From Mesorhabditis belari (lineage: Eukaryota; Nematoda; Chromadorea; Rhabditida; Rhabditidae): DNA of 64,000 bases. The translations under genes and the position numbers were made by a program. The stretch covers positions 248,001-312,000 of the forward strand of contig CAUEEP010000400.1 in assembly GCA_958450365.1 (NCBI GenBank), read 5' to 3'. The notes below the pieces were generated by a model. It was not told the origin of the DNA, searched no databases, and saw nothing but the letters and a program-made list of their open reading frames with translations. Of the stretch, positions 54,188 to 64,000 are shown one piece after another. Each line of letters begins with the position of its first letter. Position 1 is the stretch's first letter.

Positions 54188-55330
54188 CGATTGCGAAGAG
54201 GGTCAAATATGCATTTAATAGAGGAATCGTGGTTTGGGTTAATCTTAGAATAGATGTATGAGTAAAAAGCCTTGGGACTAGGACTAAAAACGGATTTCCG
54301 TTCAATATTGGCCTCGAATTTCTTCACAAACTTAGTTAGCTTGTTTTCTAGATATGCGTAATGGAGGGAATCGCGATAACGCCAAGCTGTTTCTAACCTT
54401 TGCCTAGCTCGAGATATGTGACTGGGGTAAGAAAAGGTAGACCTGGTTGAAATAGGTACATTTTCGTCCAACAGCGATTTCATCTCTTCAAAGAAGTCGG
54501 CATAACACTCGTTGACGTCCATCTCTAGCCGGGGAAGAAACCTTGCATTGTAGAGCGCTAAAGAAAGACAGACAGCACCGAAATTACCTCTCCAAAAGGC
54601 ACGGTTACCATCATCCGGTCCTTTTAGAGAGGTAAAATGATGCAGAATTAAATTAAAAGACATAGAAAAATGGTCGGCACCACGAATGGGAGGACATGAT
54701 GAAATAGCTGAAATTAAATGAGGGGAATCGGTTAAAAATAGGTCTAAAATATGGGAACTTTTCCTGAAAGTAGGAAATTTGTTTAAAATTTCTAAGTTGG
54801 CTGACAGGAAATTTTCTAAATGCGGAAAACGCGATAAATTAGGTAAAAGTCCTGAAGAAACAGTTAAAGGAAAATTAAAATCGCCAAGAAGGAAATTTGG
54901 ATGATTTGGTAGCAAGTAATCTTCAAGAAATGTAAAAAGATGGAAAGAGCCCTGGTTGTTAACATGTGGGGGACGATAAACAATAAAGATATGCGAGGGG
55001 GGAATCTGAATGAGCGAATATATCAACAATGATTATCTCGCAACCTGAGACTGATTGATTAGTAACAGGGATAAAGTTATAAGAACGGCGAATGAATAGG
55101 ATAACACCACCACCTCGAACTTTGATATCATGAAAGGTCACAACGAATTATGGAATAGCTAAAGGCGGGGTTTAAGATAGAAGATGGAGTGTTTTCATTC
55201 AGCCAAGTCTCACAAAAGGCAAAAACATAAGAGAGAGATCTGGACAAAAATTGTACACAGCTAAGACGTTTTTGTGAAATTAATGAGTGAACATTTGCAA
55301 AGAGAAACGAAACAGACGTTATGGGGGGAT
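54184..55330 (-). pseudogene. Endonuclease part of the LINE
   Basis: AP-endonuclease-like domain. The GDFN motif lies near 54880, SHILDLFLTD follows, and GADHFSM stands where SDH is usual. One frameshift near 55130 separates the first ~60 residues. It nicks target DNA for priming in active elements; not active here. Confidence 0.8.
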
Positions 55331-55559
55331 GAGCTTATCCTGGAGTGAGAGAGTCGATTTCTAGAGGGAGTGGCGAGTCTTGTGATTCTATCCTGGTAAA
55401 TTTTGCTGCTGGGCTCGTGTTCGGCGTGTTCGTGGTAGGCAACTTTGCGATGATCGCTCCTTCGGTCCCATTTCTGGATACAAGTTTGCGCTTCACAAAA
55501 GATTGGGGAGAAGAGTCCGATCCGATGCAATTGTCATGGCCCCGATATCGATTCCGTCA

Positions 55560-56928
55560 CCTTTGACGGTCTCTCTCATCTTGACAATCGACTTTCCACC
55601 TTTCCCATCGTCAAATAGCCATTCAATTTCGAGTCCTTGTTCTCATTCGCATTCGGTCACTTCAATGATGTCCTCATTTCTCGGCTCGACGTATGTTCTC
55701 CAGAAAAAGCAAGCACTTGCAAATGTCAGGCACCCGCAACCGGGCCCCGAACACGCCTCTCGGCATCGAGTCCAGGTCGGCCGTTGAGGTCCTTGAACTC
55801 GTCCAGCTCCGTTTCTGGCTCAACTTTCGACCATCGTGTCCCCGTGCACCTTCCCATTCTACGGCATCTTCTCGAGTAGATCGTTTTCAACCTGACGTTC
55901 CGAGTGTAGTCTCGTCGAGTAGGCGAACAACGGTAGTACGGCATCACAAAAACTTTTAAAGTCGTCCTTTTAAAGCCGTACTTTATCCCCGGGTCGGCCC
56001 TCGTGATCTCTGACCACAATACACGCCTCTTCATGTCCTCTTAAGGTCATCATTGTCGTATCGTCGAATGTGCACGATACCATCCCGTTACACTTTTGCG
56101 AAAACAAACGAAAGGACAAGAACCTTGTCGGAAAGTGAAATCCAATTATTCGTCTGCCCAAACAAAGAGAATGCTGCGGGACTGACAAAGGAGTGCCGAC
56201 TCGACTCGAAGCAAATTGATTGCCGTCAAGCGGATGACCGGATGTTGTGCGAGAGTCGCGGTAACGATTTTCTGGTCGACGAGTCGAGAGTTCTGCCACA
56301 ATTGATTGGAGAGAATCTGTACAAGGAGACGGACGGCGAGGTCAAAGTGCAAGCCAAAGGCTCATCCACCACTCAAGTCAAGGTCAATGGATTGAAGGCG
56401 CAGACACAAGTGGATGTGTCGGCGTGCCATTTGATGGAAAGTGAGCTGACCGGCTGCTTTGCGTGTGAGACTGGGGCCAGCCTGAAGTATCTTTGTCGTT
56501 CCGAATTCGGTAAACAACTGGCCGAATTGCAATGTGGAACGATCTCGGCGGTACTCCAATGCGATGGCACCCAGCAGAAACAAGTGACCAACATGAGATT
56601 CCTGCAAGCGGTGATCGACCAAGAGTGCGAGCTGAAGTGTCCAGGTGGGACAAGGAAAGCGATGGTCACCGGCCAACCCGTCTACGTACCAAACTACGGA
56701 AATCGATGGGTCACGGGAGACGTGACAATGAAGGAGCGATCAATGTGGAACGAGATGAAGAAGTTCACGGATGCGGTGATGACGGATCATCTTCCAATCC
56801 TTCCAAGTTTCATTGCCGTAATGCCCAAACTTATAAAATTTGTTGTCAGATTTTTTTTTCGACTTAATTCGACGCGGGAGTATAAAGAAAAGTGGCTCTT
56901 TTCTGTGAAATCTTATTTTATGTTTTGA
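55560..56928 (+). pseudogene. Virus-type glycoprotein (phlebovirus Gc-like) fragment, endogenous
   Basis: The frame 56053-56928 is open for 291 codons and rich in spaced cysteines (e.g. ELTGCFACETGASLKYLC, ECELKCPG), a pattern I associate with the C-terminal half of phlebovirus-type fusion glycoproteins. Such proteins were captured as env by nematode LTR (BEL/Pao) elements. Upstream, 55560-56050 has further cysteine-containing stretches in other frames, so the 5' part is broken. No gag, pol or LTR is seen nearby, and the last ~45 codons look like non-coding flank. GC content is higher than the surroundings. Identification rests on pattern only. Confidence 0.45.
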
Positions 56929-57519
56929 TTTTGAATATCTCTGATTCCCTTGTCCTTCCTCTAAAGATCGTTTTGGTGATAAAGGGGACGGAGCCCACTT
57001 TGTATTCCTGCTCATTTGGCTTTTACACTGAACCAACGATTGATTTCATTTTATTATACATTTTCTCGCTATTGTATTTTCTTATTGTGTTTCCTCGATT
57101 CGTGATTGCGCTATATTCAGAATAAATATCTAAATAACCATAGCCCCGTCGGTATCCTCTCACGCACTGCACACTTTGCTTTAGAAATGAACACATTTCA
57201 GTTTTGAGGCTGCCATGGGAAATGAACGGTCTGGCCTCCCACCCGACAGCTTCTTCAAAACCTCGTTTCGGCTCTTTGGGCCGTTCAAAGCAAGAAAAGT
57301 CCAGTTTCAAATTTACTGAGTCAGTCAATCTGCATAACCGAATAAACTTCTCAGTTGTTTGAAGAAATCGTTGGCTCTTCAATGTGGGCTTCGATTTTTC
57401 GATGGAATGCTGTTTGAAGACACGACCGAAGTCTTATAAGCATTCAAATGGCCATCAAGTCAAATGTCCAACATACCTACCCATATCTATGCTACGTACT
57501 ACGTCGACAAACAGAAAAA
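56929..57519. other. Flank with a scrap of lectin last exon
   Basis: 57181-57245 resembles the lectin 'gaaatgaacacatttcag' intron end and the W..GKW exon, with stops. The rest shows nothing recognisable. Confidence 0.4.
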
Positions 57520-57721
57520 TCGATTTCGAGGTAGATGAATTCTCTCTCCATTCACTAGTTTTTCTATGGATTTTCTTAATGAACTACCCCAAATGACTCG
57601 ACAAATGGAAATCTAGGCAGCTTTACTGAGTGCCGAAGATGATCGTAGCTGCAACGAATGTCTTAATGAAAAGGGAAAAGGAAATGTCACCAACGCTTAC
57701 AAGAATTTGATTGAAAGATGA
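57520..57721 (+). pseudogene. Gene J, last exon with one nonsense codon
   Basis: After 'ttcactag' the frame reads FSMDFLNELPQMTRQMEI, then TAG, then in the same frame AALLSAEDDRSCNECLNEKG and ending KNLIER-stop (57719-57721). A CxxC pair is visible. A polyA-like signal follows (ataataaaaa). The first part also occurs at 352-452 and 22376-22476. Unrecognised. Confidence 0.4.
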
Positions 57722-57795
57722 AAAAATAATGAGTCAAGCATATTGACGACAGCGTCTAAAGGCCTTTATAATAAAAATGAATGAAATGACTGAAA

Positions 57796-58169
57796 AGGCA
57801 TTACTGTGGGGAAAAGCCACTAGAAAGTTCTCTAATCCTGGCAGTCTGAATATTGGTAAATTATGGAGGAAATCCGAGTGTTCTCATTCTATTTCTTCCC
57901 CCAAATTATTGTTGTTTTGTAGCAGTTTTCGTTTTCAGTTTTCGCTGAAATGAATATTGATTGTTTTTGGTTGAGAACTGATGACTAAACGAATCGGGCA
58001 TTCCTCTCCTTTCCCTTTAGTTTCCGTATTTTGCTTGGAAACAAATTTCTCGTTTGATCTGGTCTTTTCTCATCAATTCTACTCATTTAGTTGCCTTTTC
58101 CTTCAATTTTCACTTGTTCTTAGGGAAAATTCAGTCATTTTGTAGGCATTCAATCGTCTAGCAACCGAA
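57796..58169 (+). promoter_or_regulatory. Conserved 5' region of lectin L8
   Basis: 'aaggcattactgtggggaa' to 'agcaaccgaaATGGAC', as at L3a and L4. Confidence 0.5.
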
Positions 58170-59867
58170 ATGGACAGTCGCTCGAATCCCCAAAATACGG
58201 AAGTGAGAGGCGGAAAAGCCAAGATTGGAAAGCTCGACGGGAAAATCAACGCGCCGCGGAGCAAAATCTCTGGCTTTGTGACCCAAATGTGAGTTTATTT
58301 GGTATCTCTTGTCGACTGAGACTTGAGAAAACAGTTTTTTCACTTCAAAAACTCTCATTCGAATCACTCCAATCAATTCCTGTCTAGACAATTTGAAAGA
58401 ATCAAAACGGTCGAAATCGCGAAGTTGCAGGAAGATTTATAGGTTTTTTTAAGGAAAATGGTTGAGTTTTTTTTAAAAAGACGGTAGTGTGGGTGAAATC
58501 AACAAATCTGGAAGAATTTAGGCTCAACTTTTTCAGTCAATGTGAACGAAAGAAGAGAAGCGATGAATTAACGAAGATCAACTCGAAAGTCTCGCAAAGT
58601 GATGACCGATCGACGAAGATTGGTGCTGAATTGAAAAGGATGTGAGTCTTGAGATCCTTTAAAGAAATACCTCAGGATGAAACACTTCTAGAGAATCCAA
58701 AGTCGCCGAAATGTCAAGGACCATCTCCGCATTGAAGGCCGAATTGTGGGTTCCACGATATTAGAATCTATCTCCTGTCGACTGAGACTTGAGAAAACAA
58801 TTTTTTTGAACCCCAGAACACCCATTCCAATCAATTCCTCTCTAGACGATTTGAAAGAGAAAATAAAACGGCCAAAATTGTGAAGTTGCGGGCAGATTTG
58901 TGAGTTTTTTAGAGAAAAGGATTGGGTATTTGTCTAAAAGTCTGAAGAAAAGTTTTTCGAAGAAATTCAGAAATCGAACGATGACTTGGATCTTGGATAC
59001 GGAAGGATGGTCGTATTTGGCAAAAACCGCTTCCTGGTACAAGGTTTGGTGGATGTTGTGAACCAGGATTATCTTCATCTCAAGGTTATCGATCAAGGAA
59101 TGAGATTTGATGAAGCTGTGGCATATTGTGCGAGTCAAAGGGGCCATCTAGTCTCCATTCGCAGTAAGAAAGAGAACGATTTTGTTCAGAAACTCGGTAA
59201 GAAATTGAAATGATTCGATTATGAAAATTCTTGGTCTTCGTAGAAATTTATGCTTTAGAAACAAAAACAACCAAAGTTCAGCGGAAACTGTTACTTCGGA
59301 GTATGGGTTCTGGATCGGACTGAAGGTTGAATTCTTCTTATTTAAAGACATAAATAAATAAATAGAAAATAATAATTTTTTCAGCGATTTTTGTGATGCC
59401 CCTGGTGAAAAAATGATTCGTTTGACTGATAGTTCTTTGAGAGAAATCATGGTTCCAATTGAGAGACTAAAATAATTGTAAAATTAAGAAAGTAAAATCG
59501 GATTAAACACGAAATTTTCTTTATTCAGAGAAATCCGAACAAAGGAAATGCTTTTGAATGGACGAATGGAAGTTCGGTGGATTTCACGAATTGGATGGTG
59601 GGAGAGCCGGATTCGAACACCCACGCTTTGGTGAGATTTTCAACGTAAAATCATCAATATTTATTCCAATTTCCAATGCATGATTAATCCAAAAATACCT
59701 CGATCAAATCGAGGAAACTTCTTTTGTGAAATAACGCAAAGTGTTTCATCAAAGGATTTCCATCAGAAATGAACACATTTCAGCTTTGGAGCGACGATGG
59801 AAAATGGGCGGTCTGTTCTCCTATCATTTTGCGTCCTTTTATTTGCAAAAGGAGCTCACAATTCTGA
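58170..59867 (+). CDS. Lectin L8: coiled-coil C-type lectin, short neck, apparently intact by exon skipping
   Basis: ATG 58170. The first exon is an in-frame fusion of the MDSRSN start with a neck exon (NTEVRGGKAKIGKLDGKIN). Neck exons follow at about 58388-58440, 58535-58640, 58692-58747 and 58847-58900. CTLD: EGWSYLAKTASWYK, 41-nt intron, IDQGMRFDEAVAYCASQRG, AETVTSEYGFWIGLK, EWTNGSSVDFTNW with VGEPD, and WSDDGKWAVCSP ... FICKRSSQF-stop (59865-59867). It keeps the third CTLD cysteine that most copies lost. The donor of the exon near 58440 is destroyed (atagg), but skipping that phase-2 exon keeps the frame. No hydrophobic N-terminus. Confidence 0.65.
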
Positions 59868-59984
59868 TAAATGCTTCGTGTTCTTTTCTGTGCACAAAAA
59901 CCAATAAATTCCATTTTATTCAATCTTCTGAAAACACACAACTGCACATTATCTTTTTCTTTATTTCTGAATTGTTTGTTCAAA

Positions 59985-60105
59985 TTCTCATATAAAAAGT
60001 TTTCCCAAGAACCCAGAATTCCGCCTGAAGCTGCAAGTATTTCGCTCTCTCGTCGCTCCTGAATAGACTATTAGATAAACGTGTTAAACATCAATGGACA
60101 TCAGC
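59985..60105 (-). pseudogene. Small coiled-coil gene, 3' exon only
   Basis: Minus strand, convergent to L8: the exon 2 start SDERAKYLQL and C-terminal part. The rest is replaced at about 60106 by Tc1 sequence. Confidence 0.5.
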
Positions 60106-60546
60106 ACTTCTTTGGGGATGTTTCTCAGGTTCAGGAGTTGGTCCACTCATGCGCATAAAAGGCATCATCAACGCCAAAAAGTATGTGGATATTTTGGAAA
60201 TTATATATTGCCTTGTGTTAAGCAAAATTTGCCTAACGGATGGACTTTTCAACAGGATCGCGACCCCAAACACACAGCCCAACGGACCAAAGCTTGGTTC
60301 AATCGAAATCGCGTGTCCATTCTTCAGTGGCCTGCTCAGAGCCCCGATGCAAATCCTATTGAACATGTATGGAAGTACTTGAAGAAACAATGCCAAGGAT
60401 ATAAAGCAAAAAATTCTGATGATTTGTACCGGAAATTACAAGAGTGGGCAACAATTGATGCAGGAGTTATCAAAAAGCTTATTGAATTAATGCCTCAGCG
60501 AGTTGAAGCTATTATTGATGCAAAAGGTCAAAATGCAAAATATTAG
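60106..60546 (+). mobile_element. Tc1-like transposase remnant (C-terminal half)
   Basis: The frame gives NLPNGWTFQQDRDPKHTAQR with the second catalytic Asp and WPAQSPDANPIEHVW with the final Glu (DD34E signature), then LIELMPQRVEAIIDAKG at the usual C-terminus. A missing base near 60205 separates the preceding KGIINAKKYVDILE part. The N-terminal domain and left end are gone. Inactive. The interrupted gene is the coiled-coil neighbour of L8. Confidence 0.85.
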
Positions 60547-61556
60547 TTCTTTTTCGATTTTGATTATATTTAAATTGCTTTTATTGAATAAATATCCTCA
60601 GAGCTCAAAAACCTTTACAGCATTGGCAAGGGGGTCATTACTTTTCAGCGACCTTAATTCTGCTTTTTTATGTCATGTTTTAGAAAGCATTCCAAATGAG
60701 CTGAAACCAAAATATTTATGCATGTTTATGAAAAATCTACATTTTGTTTTTAAACAGTTTCGATCGTTTCGATGTTTCGAACAAAAAGAATAAATTTCAA
60801 TCAATGTAGAACGTGGTGAAGCAAAACATTTCAGACTCTCGACGATCTGGTCTACATCGCTAGAAAGCTGCAACTCAATGAAGACTTGTCCCTGGGCTGA
60901 GCGCCCGAGAATATTTGACCTTAAAGCGGCAAGGTTGCCAATTCTACGATCCGGAATACATCGAAATAAGTTGAGTAAATGACTTTTCCTTCAATTTAGA
61001 CTTAGAACCTTGTTTGTGAGGTCGATTGGTGCCAAAACATTTACTTTGAGTCTCAGCAAAACATGTGTAGAAGTTAGAAGTTTATTTCAAATGATCTCTT
61101 CGAAATGGAAAGAATCGGCGCTAGGTATGTCGAAATAAGGCATCGAAGATCACATAGTTTCCACCCAGATTCAGCTAAGCGATGGGAAAGACAAGACAAA
61201 CACCAAAGGGTATAGATTGAACTTACCCGAGCTATTCAATGTCAATCCTTCCATTTTAGTCGCGTCCGCAAAGTGTAGAACTCACACAAACTCGAAATTG
61301 GGGCTTTTTGGGCTTTTTTTTCGTTTTTGTGAAGTGTGGGAGAGAACTGGATAGATTCTCTCCCCACCTTCACAAAAATCAGACCCAAACCTTTCGCATC
61401 ATTTCGACGTGGGTGCCGGAGAAAATCAGATCCGAGCTTCCGGATTCAAATGGGTTGACAAGTCCAGAGATAAACTAGTAGAAATGCATTCTTGACCCAC
61501 TGGCAACATTTAGATATCAAATCGAATCGCGCAAAAACACGGCAAGCACGGGGTCG
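60547..61556. other. Mostly unassigned; one possible exon near 60827
   Basis: After 'catttcag' a short frame TLDDLVYIARKLQLNEDLSL ends in TGA (60896-60898). A 21-bp inverted repeat (tttttgtgaagtgtgggagag / ctctccccaccttcac) lies at 61323-61377. No known gene. Confidence 0.3.
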
Positions 61557-61860
61557 ATTCGGGATACTTCAAGAAGGGCGACTTCTAAAGAAAGTGCTTC
61601 ATGATCATTGTTTGAAAGCATCCCCAATTACGATCATTTAATAACTACCCACAATAATAAAGTTTTCATTCAAGCCCACACGGGTTTCTATCTTTTCTGA
61701 CCTCCATGATATCTTTGATCCAACCACGGAAAGCCGAGCTTTCGATCTATGCCGTTATTCTATTTAATTTGGACTAATAGGGACTCCTTTGATTGAAAAG
61801 AGATCTTTGTTAAACTCAAAGCGATTCTCTTCCTCTTGACTCGCTACTCGTGCCTCAAAC
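61557..61860 (+). pseudogene. Gene U upstream/3' flank remnant
   Basis: The start matches the tail attached to lectin L1 (10541-10790: cgattcgggatacttcaaga, then aataataaagttttcattcaag). It then matches the U 5' side up to 'actcgctactcgtgc', where the last exon is cut. Same position relative to the coiled-coil gene as at 10815. Confidence 0.4.
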
Positions 61861-61967
61861 TCAAATTTCATTTGAAAATGGGGTTTCATTCATTTTTTGA
61901 CTATAAAGACATTCACAGCTCATTATATCTACAATACATACATACATTATCTACTTGCTTAGTCTTT

Positions 61968-62253
61968 ATGATTAGCCAAAAAGAGACCAAGATCTTCGCC
62001 TACAGAACCAACAGTGAGTCGAAAAAAAGCATAAATCGAATTATTGAGAACTTCAGGAACAAAAATCAGAGACAAATCGACGAGTTGAGGGACGAGAAGA
62101 GCAACCTTCACGAAGAATTGTCAGTTTCCTCATGTCCATTGACGTTGAAAACGTTTATCTAATAGTCTATTCAGGAGCCACGAGAGAGCAAAATACTTGC
62201 AGCTTCAGGCGGAATTCTGGGTTCTTGGGAAAACTTTTTATATGAGATTTTGA
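61968..62253 (+). CDS. Small two-exon coiled-coil gene, intact copy (76 aa)
   Basis: Exon 1 61968-62119 and exon 2 62175-62253 join in phase 2 to a 76-residue protein: MISQKETKIFAYRTNSESKK, then NRIIENFRNKNQRQIDELRD and EEL/SHERAKYLQLQAEFWVL. It is highly charged, helical with heptad spacing, and lacks signal or membrane segments. It is the only copy free of stops. At least six damaged copies each sit convergent to a lectin gene or its remains, which suggests co-duplication and perhaps a shared role, such as pairing with the lectin neck. Upstream sequence 'acattatctacttgcttag' is conserved in the copies. Confidence 0.55.
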
Positions 62254-62371
62254 AGAAACAATACAGCAATAAAGAAAAAGATAATGTGCAGTTGTGTGTT
62301 TTCAGAAGATTGAATGAAATGGGATTTATTGGTTTTTGTCCACAGAAAAGAACGAAAAGCATTTATGAGAA

Positions 62372-64000
62372 TTAAGTGCTCCTTTTGCATATAAAACGGA
62401 AGTGATTGTTAGGAGGATCGGCTCCCCATTTCCCATCGTCGTTCCAAAGCTGAAATGTGTTCATTTCTGATGGAAATCCTTTGATAAAACCCTTTGCGTT
62501 ATTTCACAAAAAGAAATTTCCTCAGATCGATCGAATTATTTCGGGGTTAATTATGCATTGGAAATTGGAATAAATATTGGTGATTTTACGTTGAAAATCT
62601 CACCGCAGCGTGGGTGTCCGAATCAGGTTGTCCCCGATACCAATTCGTGAAATCCACGGAACTTCCATCCGTCCATGCAAAAGCATTTCCTTTGTTCGGA
62701 TTTCTCTGAATAAAGAAATTTGATGTTTAGACATTGATATTTCGATCCGATTTTCCTTTCTTATTATTGAAATGGTTCCAGTTTTCCAATTGAAACCATT
62801 ATTTCTATCCAAGAAATATCAGTCAAACGAAACATTTCTTCATAAAGAGCCTTACGAAAATGGATGAAAGAATTATTACTTTCTCTTTATTTATGTCTTT
62901 CAATAAGAAAAATTCAACCTTCAGTCCGATCCAGAACACAGCACTCGAAGCAACAGTTTTCGCTGAAATAAATATCGATTGTTTTTGTTTATAAAGCATA
63001 AATTTCTACGAAAATCATGAATTTTCAGAATTGAATCATTTCGATTTCTTACCGAGTTTCTGAACAAAATCGTTCTCTTTCTTACTGTGAATGGAGACTA
63101 AATGGCTCTTTCGACTCGCACAATATGCCTCGGCTTCATCGAATGTCATTTTTTGTCCGATCACCTTAAGATGAAGATAATCCTGGTTCACAACAGCCAC
63201 CAAACCTTGTACCAAAAAGCGGTTTTTGGCAAATACGACCATCCATCCCGATACAGATCCAAGAAAGTCATCGTTCGATTTCTGAATTTCTTCGAAAAAC
63301 CTTACTCCGGATTCTTTAGACAAATACTCAATCGTTACTTTAAAAAACTCACAAATCTGCCCGCAACGTCATGATTTCCGCGGTTTTGTTTTCCCTTTCA
63401 AATTGTCTAGAAAGGAATTGAGTGGAATGGGTGCTTTGCGGGCCAAAAAAAACTGTTTTCTCAAGTCTCCGTCTACAGCAGATCGTTAGATTCTAATATT
63501 GTTGAACCCACAAATCAGCCTCCAACTTCGTGATTTTCCCCATTAAATCCGCCGTGTTTTGGGCCATTCTTGCGGAGATGGTCCCTGACATTTCGGCGAC
63601 TTGGGAATCTCTAAAAGTGTCTCATCCTCAGATGTTTCTTTAAGGGTTTTCAAGACTCACATCTCGGCTTTCAAATCAGCACCAATCTTCGTCAATCGAT
63701 CATCACTTTGCGAGATTTTCGAGTTGATCTTTGTGAACTCATCACTTCTTGCTTTTTGTTCACATTTACTGAAAAAGATGAGCTTAGATTCTTCAAGATT
63801 TGTTTATTTCACCCACATTTCCGTCTCGAGTCCGCAGATTTTTCCTCGAGCCTCGACGAGTTCTTGTTGAGTTTCATTCCTGAAAAGTCTTGTCATTGAC
63901 ACTCAAGCCAAGTCCTTGTTTATTCTATCAATTTCGCTTTTCTCCCAAAAACTCTGTCTAAAAAGGAAATTACAAAATTAGTACAATTGCGCTTCGAGAT
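62372..64000 (-). CDS. Lectin L9: coiled-coil C-type lectin, 5' part beyond window
   Basis: Minus strand. Last exon WNDDGKWGADPPNNH ... FICKRST-stop (TAA, 62372-62374). EWTDG-type exon reads AWTDGSSVDFTNW with YRGQPD (about 62605-62715). AKTVASSAVFWIGLK lies at about 62928-62972. Exon b is IGQKMTFDEAEAYCASRK, followed upstream by the 41-nt intron and exon a, DGWSYLPKTAFWYK (63060-63285). Neck exons lie at about 63360-63410, 63507-63612, 63660-63770 and further to the edge. No lesion is evident in the visible part. The QPD loop suggests galactose-type binding if functional. Confidence 0.6.

Larger units (their letters stand above)
52381..55330 (-). mobile_element. Non-LTR (CR1/jockey-like) retrotransposon, decayed
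   Basis: Minus strand, 5' to 3'. The endonuclease domain begins near 55310 (FLFANVHSLISQKRL, CETWLNENTP) and includes GGGVILFIRR, LLGDFNFPL and ILDLFLTD. Reverse transcriptase follows (SPLFKKGDRNALANFRPIAL, PQGSVLDP, RLYADDLKIY). A C-terminal part has RISRVWNKLPSGI. Domain order and the YADD box are typical of the CR1/jockey group. Several frameshifts split the frame, and no promoter or poly(A) end is obvious. Confidence 0.85.

Noticed and set aside
55970..56299. Minus-strand open frame overlapping the glycoprotein-like region
   Set aside because: The plus-strand frame has the cysteine pattern; the minus frame shows no motif.

Overview
The window reads as nuclear DNA of a small-genome invertebrate, most likely a rhabditid (clade V) nematode. 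Introns are 40-60 nt with TTTTCAG-type acceptors. C-type-lectin-like domains (CTLDs) are expanded, Tc1/mariner elements are frequent, and house-keeping fragments of CWC22 (let-858-like) and SmF (snr-5-like) resemble nematode genes. I cannot name the species. Almost nothing here is single-copy: the region is a patchwork of repeated, inverted and broken gene pieces.

Layout. 1-9876 and 22025-32462 are two copies of one ~10 kb segment (period 22,024). The only differences I found are homopolymer-length changes plus one ~571 bp tandem insertion in the second copy. The segment holds pieces of families I call D and Q, a mariner relic, gene K, an SmF pseudogene and two CWC22 pieces. A better CWC22 copy lies inverted at 20114-22145. 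Part of the segment (455-2355) recurs inverted at 13932-15704. The stretch 32463-36100 contains a kinase C-lobe fragment, a MITE, an ART-like pseudogene and lectin scraps. From 39 to 47 kb are several MITEs and mariners, one nearly intact (45587-46839). From 52.4 to 55.3 kb lies a decayed non-LTR retrotransposon, followed by a virus-type glycoprotein fragment (to 56928). From 60.1 to 60.5 kb is a Tc1 transposase remnant.

Main theme. At least nine loci carry a lectin gene of one architecture: a short N-terminal exon (either 'MDxxSN...' or a hydrophobic 'MGVMAVGLF...' exon), a series of short coiled-coil exons all bounded in phase 2, then a CTLD split over five exons. Gene predictors will miss a 41-nt intron inside the CTLD, because another frame stays open across it. 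The lectin loci recur in one order: Q (divergent) - lectin - convergent small coiled-coil gene (76 aa) - gene U. The loci at 36529-38623, 58170-59867 and 17013-19186 look the most complete. Their splice-site lesions fall in phase-symmetric neck exons, so exon skipping would keep the frame. Variation between copies concentrates in the loop before the conserved FWIGLK and in the sugar-binding xPD loop. Together this suggests a rapidly duplicating surface or secreted lectin family, possibly for immunity or recognition, though expression and function cannot be read from sequence alone.
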